NCBI GenBank assembly: GCA_036345935.2
Contig: JADWOT020000008.1
Coordinates: 15,578,655-15,642,654, forward strand
DNA from: Taenia hydatigena
Taxonomy: Eukaryota > Platyhelminthes > Cestoda > Cyclophyllidea > Taeniidae
DNA length: 64,000 bases
Direction: 5' to 3'
Below are positions 58,132 to 64,000 of the stretch, piece after piece; the stretch's first letter is position 1, and every line of letters begins with the position of its first letter. Under the pieces are notes generated by a model, which did no database searches, was not told the origin of the DNA, and saw only the letters and a list, made by a program, of their open reading frames with translations. The translations under genes were made by a program, and so were the position numbers.

Positions 58132-61100
58132 GGGTGTGGGGAGACGGGGGATGGAGGGGTCGCCCCGCCTGCTTACTGCTTCAAGCAAAGACGAAAGAGG
58201 CAAATTAAGAAATACGGGCTCTCGGATGCGTGCGCACCCACATCCACAGCCCCACCTACACATGCGCAGCTGTTGGGAGAAATACGTAAAAAAGGGAGCT
58301 CGTGATTAATGCATGAATGTGAAGCGGGCAGACACAATCGATGTGCACCAATAGTGATGCAGAAATCCAAATAACTAAAGGAAGGGCATGAAAGCTGACC
58401 TCCATGGACGAGCTCAATTTGTGCGTAGGTTGGCACCCACACAAGTGACAAATAGGCCTCTTACTTATTGGAACAATGGGGGCGGGTAGTAGATCAAAGA
58501 GAATGTCAAGATGGTATATTTGAATCATGTTGTAAAAGAGCAGAGGGGAATAATCCAATATCTGCAAATACAAATAATTTCTTTTACATTTTTCCTCTTA
58601 TAAAGTGGACTTTTAAAATTCAATAAAAACTCGGCAAGTGCAGGAACTCTCGCTTACATGTTCGATCCATCAGGTGCTATTTTTCTCGGCCTTATATGCA
58701 ATTTACCGCTTCTTTTTCATCACAGAGTGAAGTTTCGTGTTTGTTTCAGAAGAATCAGAGGGATAATAATAAATCCTTTCCCGGGGTACAATTAAAAAGT
58801 TAAATCATTAAGCTTTACCGGAAAATTAACCACCTATTTTGGTCGAATCTTCAATTTTTTAGGAATGCCATTGGATTACTTTATTTTACCTTTTTTTATT
58901 CCAATCTAATTTACTCTTCTTTATCACTTACTCCACGTGGGTGTGAGGCCGGGGTCACGTAAAATTTGGGCGTCACGCATATGCGACGCCACTAGGATAA
59001 GTGTTAAATACCTCCATTTTGTCAGGTAATCAAGCACACACACCCCCAAGCTAAAAGAGGGCAAATTTGTTGGTAACCCTTTTAAAATACATCAAAAACA
59101 GAGCGAATGAACTTTAAAATTATCCGAGGTGGGCAGTCATATACCAAATGCCTCCTCATGCGCAATGCAGACCACCAATTTCCGGGATGGAAGACTTGAA
59201 ACTGAAAGATTCTCTTCATTTTCAGTGTCTAAAAGGTGTACTTATGCTATGTCTAGATGCCAGTCCATTCAAGAAAGTCTGATGTTCTGTCTGGTTTCTT
59301 CAAGCCCCGATTTTTCGGGCAAATCCATTAATTCAGAGAAGGAATAATTTGGAGCCTCAAGAAAGCAGAATGCTACAAAAAAGTACTTTTTGATCGTAAA
59401 ACCAGTTATGGCTTGGGAGCGCTCTGTTATTGCGCCTAAGGAATGCGCACATTTTGGCTGCCGATCCCACCGAGGAAATAACCGTGATTTGTATCTCTTT
59501 CGGGCGCCGCAGCTAGTGGGAACCACGGGTGGCATTGAATAAAAGCCTAAGATTTCCTCCTTTTACAGGAGGCTGTGGGATGTTGGAGAGTGAGGATTGG
59601 ATGGATAATTTCTTGTTCTCCTTTTGATCTCCTTTAGAAGCTGAGAAAACTGATTGGCCTTGAAATTTAAGTGAACATTAATGCACTTGAAGGTCAACTA
59701 TGAGCGATCCCAGTCAATTAGGAGGTAGCAAGCGTGCTCTCGGTGTTTTGAAGTGCTTGAGAAAATTTGAGAACATAGATTAGGAAAGCCTTTTCCTTCT
59801 GAAGTGGTTGTGGGCTCACCACCTCCCCATTCAGTGGAAGGGGGAAGTGGAGTGAGGCAATAAATCTCTCCAAAGTTTAATATCGCTCCTTTTGCTTCGC
59901 CTTTTTCCCTCTGATTTAATGACCACTTTAAAGGCAAGAACATAATAAGAAACCGCTGTGTTGTACTTTCGGTTCAACTGAGGCAGTTGTGATTACCGGG
60001 TGGTCCTGTAAATTCCAGTTGCCAATGGCGCCTCGTTATTTATTGACGCATTAAAAGAAACACACATTAGGTTCCTAAAGAATTTTCTCAAATTTCTGCA
60101 AGAAAAGCGATGTACGTATACACCGTTGCAGATGGTGGCGCGAATTATAGTGTTGGGCTTTTTTCGTGATTTTGTCCTTTTCTGGCCTTAATTCACTCCT
60201 TTGTTGATTAAAAGTACCAGGAAGAGATCGATTAAGCCAACAATAAAAAAAACCATAACATTATTAAGCAAAAGCTGAGCTAACCGTTAAAATGTGTTCG
60301 TTTACTGGGAGGAAGCATTCATGTACTGTCTACTGCGGAGCAGGTGTGAATAAAGCCAACACGGAACGGGAGGGTTTTTCATAGGCACTCACCCATTAAC
60401 CGATGAATTAATTACTGCCATTTAATTAGCTATGACACTTTGTTCAATATGGCATCGTCAAACAGTGTTGTAAGTGCTGTTTTCTCCTTCCCTTAGCTGT
60501 CAACACCATGTATACGCGTAATATCCTGCTACGTCACATGCATGGGACACGTGTTTTCATGGGCTTATGCCAACCGACTGTGAGAAATCGAGGTCCACAC
60601 AGCTTGGTTGAGGCTGGAGCAAAGTGAGTGGAAGAGGAGTGTCAATGACTCAGACGCTTATACCTTTAAGGAGAATGTGAACACTGGTGGCACTGGGATG
60701 TCCGAGACAAAAAAGTCGTCTGCTTTGCAGAGTCTTGAGGTCTTGGGTGCACGTTACTTTATCCTCATTGGCAAACATCACTTATAGATGTACTCTAAGT
60801 CCGCAATTACAACAGGTCAAGGTCAGTCAAAAGATATAACGATGTGAGAATGAGGCCACCTCGTGACTCCAACACTCTCCACAGGCTTCCTAGTTTCCTT
60901 TGGTTTCTAGTGCTTGTTGGTCGAAGAAGGCGTCTGCATCGAAGTCTGGCTGGAATCGGGAGAATATCCGATCTGACATTTTTATCAATCCATTGGGTCT
61001 CCTAATTCAAATCGAGATGGTTACCTCAACACTTACGCGATTCTTCAGAAGTGATTCTTCACTTTCTCCCTTTAATTAGTAAAATTGTGCCCTCGCATCT

Positions 61101-64000
61101 GACTGCCTAGAGGAGCAGTTGTTAAGGGCTGTCAGGTAAATGGAAGGAAATGTCAGAAGTAATTTTAAACATTGTCTGGAAATTCACCTTTTGGATAATG
61201 AAATTCTCTCTCCTCGTACCAAAGCCAAACATTTTGTTAAGGGGCGAGGAAGAAACTATTTCTTGCTTAATAAGTTTAGCGCTGGTCTGCTATGTCTGGC
61301 ACCAATCCATCTACCTCGCTTTCATCCGTCTCGCGCCCAACCATCTCGTACGCATGCATTTAAAAGTGCCCAATTATTGGTCCATCTGGAAAGGGGCTCA
61401 GTCCGAACGTCCAACTCGTTTCTAAAATGAATCGCATAGAGACTGGGGCGGTCGTCTATTCGAAGCGTCCGAACCCGAAAGAAGCCCACCTACCAATGAC
61501 TCATTAGGACTGTAAGGCAAGAGGTGTCTTTGTGGCCACCGCAACCAATTCTAGTTCATCTTCCTTCTTTCCCACCATTGCAACTGTTCCACTTCCCAGC
61601 AGCAATGGCATAAGAACTACCACCATCTTAGTGTTTTGCAGAAAGTGGACTGTTTGACGGATAAAATAGGGAGAAAGGGAGGTACCAAGGGTTTAGTTAT
61701 CCCATTTAGACCACTTTAAAAGTGGCCGTTATCCTCAAGACTACTTCATCGTACCCAACTGTGTTGTGAGCCTTTTCTGCCCCGATCACTATTTCCTGTC
61801 TTCACTCCAGTTGAACACCTTTCCATGGAGGAGGTCAGGAGAACTACCACAATTTCCGCCGCGTGCATAATCAGCAGGGCTGGAAGCAACGACAACCCTC
61901 TGAATGGTCAGAGCTTTGGTCGCCAAACCGTGCTGGGCTTTAATCCCATTACACACATTGAAACATGGAATATAACTGTTTGGGCAGAGTAGAACTCTTT
62001 AAGCGACCCAAGGATCGTCTAAGATTGGAGAATGAACCTGAACAAGGCCAACTTCATCGCCCCTTTTATTTTCAGACACTCGGATGGTGATCAGGAGTAT
62101 TCTACGCACTCCAGCTGGCACAATATGAGAGTTAGGGACATAAAATTTCAATCCTATAGTCTATCTTGTAGGTCTCCCAGCCAGAACCACTTGGACCAGT
62201 GATGGAGAGTTATCAACACCCACTCGCCTAATGCTCAGGGTTCGTTTGGTGGGGAAGAGAGGTAGGGCGGAAATCAGTAGCTGCATCTCTCAACGCCTCA
62301 ACGAACAATTTATCTCACACCAGGCTCATCCTACAGTGAGCCTCTTTTTGTTAATAATTTCCAGCCAAATTTACTCAAGTTAAGCAGTTGAAACTCTCGG
62401 TTTGTCAGTCCACTTCCCTCAAAAAAATAACCGCCTTCTAGAAAGCTTTTACGCCCTTGATGACTAAAGTAGGCGGGAGGGAGAAGTGAGGGGAATGGGA
62501 AAAAGTCATTTTAAGCAGACTTTGGCCACCCGAGCAACTACCAGTCGCTTGCACTTCTAGGGAGACCTTTTTGTTGTCCATTTAGCATTACAGTTACCGG
62601 CATTCACCGAAATGTCAGTGCTCCGCCATCCGAATGGTTGGGAAAGGTTTACGATGTTTGAGACACGAATGTGGGATGCAATGATTACACGTTTGTCACC
62701 GGCACAAACCCCTTCCCTGTTCCCCTCTTCCTGCCGCAATCACTGACCCAAAACAACATAGTCATAAAAAATATGAAGGTAGATTGATTGCCCTTTGGTA
62801 AAGGATGAAAAGAAAATAAAATGTCAAAGGGTGCATTTGCTGAAATGGCATTGGTTGACTAGAGGATGCGTCTCAAATGATTGGTTAATTGAGAGGAAAT
62901 TCTTGAATAACATAACTGACCGAAATGAGCCATAGGTTACAGCCAAGCTGGTTGAAAGTGTCAAGTTGTCAAAAATGCTGGCGTGCCAGTGATGACTTCC
63001 TGTAATCCAGAGGAATAGGAAAGTGCATGCGGTTACTTATGCCCATCCATTAAGTGGCATAGTTGTGGGTCAGTTTATCATCTATAGGCATTTATTTGGC
63101 AAGTAAACCACTCTTCCCTCATTTACGAGGAAGAGAGACCAATTTTAAGTCATGAAGGCTAATCTCGCACGCCTCATCACCTCGTGCCACCACATAACTC
63201 GCCTCATTCTCCGCACTTTGGGAGAGGCAGATGAAATTGGGTGGTAGGGTAACAGGGTGTGGAAAGGAAGGATGGAAGGAAGGGAGAAGGGGGGAGAAAT
63301 ATGCTGCCTCAAGCTAGGCCTCCACAGCTCCTGTTTCCCTACTGATGTCGCCACCACCACTGGATAATCACTTGACCACACACGATGTGGAATACCATGG
63401 CAAGGGGCAGAACAGAACAAATCAGATTAGATTAGAATAGATAGGTGATTGGCAAACACAAGTGAAGCAGGAGCAAAGATGGCTGGTCGGCTGATCCATG
63501 AAAATGGGCCCAAACTGGATGCCGATTGAATGGAGATGAGGGGAGGGGAGGAGAGCGTGGAATGGTACTCCGTTGGTACCACCCACGCCAACTGATTCAT
63601 AGCTCATGGTTCTTGCGTGGGTTGATAGTTGGCCTACTTCTGCGCTGCACTGACGATTCATTCTACAGAAAAAAAAGTAATTTCTGAAATTCTCTCTTTA
63701 CATTTGCATTTATTGGTGCAGGTACAAGCCAAAATTACTATTTGTTTTGACCACCAGATAAGTCAACAAATTTGCCCCACTTTTAATGGTATCCTTTGGC
63801 ATTCAAAACAGCTTTTGCCTGCTGTTACCTTACAGGCGGCTGGGTAGAAAACCGGTAGTAAGGAAAAAGTCCTTTTCCGAATTCAGTGGATTCTATCAAA
63901 CTTCTCCTTTTTTGCATAAAAATAATTCTCCTAATCCTCGCTATCATCTTGTTAGAGGAGGGAATTCTCCATTGAAGTAAAGGGGAAATTCATTTGTTTG

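Larger units (their letters stand above)
57829..64000. other. No supported gene; upstream flank of collagen chain B
   Basis: The first few hundred bases hold the microsatellites and presumably the chain B promoter. Beyond 58.6 kb I read both strands and found only short open frames without recognisable domains. The longest (61140-61430 and its overlap in another frame) has no family resemblance or clear splice context. No transposon, tRNA or rRNA was recognised. Small exons of an unfamiliar gene could be missed. Confidence 0.4.

Noticed and set aside
61140..61430. Two overlapping plus-strand frames of about 90 codons
   Set aside because: No conserved motif in either, and no supporting splice structure.

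Overview
The window is eukaryotic. GC content is moderate, genes are split into many exons, and introns range from about 30 nt to several kb. The combination of very short introns (30-39 nt) beside long ones, two collagen IV genes and a decayed Tc1/mariner-type element suggests a parasitic flatworm, most probably a tapeworm. The phylum is an inference; no rRNA or mitochondrial marker is present.

Layout. (1) 1-2068: no supported gene. (2) About 2069/2515 to 17291 or 18139, plus strand: a seven-transmembrane TMEM145/GPR180-family protein in seven or more exons; one long intron carries a dead Tc1/mariner transposase on the minus strand (about 13560-14560). (3) 18958-19320, minus: translation initiation factor eIF1, two exons separated by a 39-nt intron. 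(4) 19858-21036, plus: FAM177-family protein, head-to-head with eIF1. (5) 22932-28311, plus: RBM26/RBM27-family RNA-binding protein (N-terminal PWI-like module, CCCH finger, two RRMs, coiled coil). (6) 29854-30964, plus: Speedy/RINGO CDK activator rebuilt from six exons with five introns of 30-37 nt. (7) 32207-41710, minus: collagen IV chain A. (8) 42044-57828, minus: collagen IV chain B. The two collagen genes are in tandem, with only 333 bp between the stop codon of B and the start codon of A. (9) 57829-64000: GT/CA microsatellites just upstream of collagen B, then no supported gene.

The two collagen chains would form basement-membrane network IV. Each has a signal peptide, a cysteine-rich 7S-like segment, a long interrupted Gly-X-Y helix and an NC1 domain with all 12 conserved cysteines. 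They differ in two ways worth attention. Chain B is strongly acidic near its C-terminus while chain A is balanced. The two residues that form the sulfilimine crosslink in other animals appear to be divided between the chains: A keeps the Met and lacks the Lys, B the reverse. The other genes are housekeeping or regulatory (translation start, nuclear RNA metabolism, cell-cycle control) with no evident functional link to the collagens.

Exon boundaries were read by eye from splice consensus, reading phase and remembered family conservation. Those of eIF1, Speedy, RBM26 (internal) and the collagen ends fit in phase; internal collagen exon edges are approximate to a few bases.
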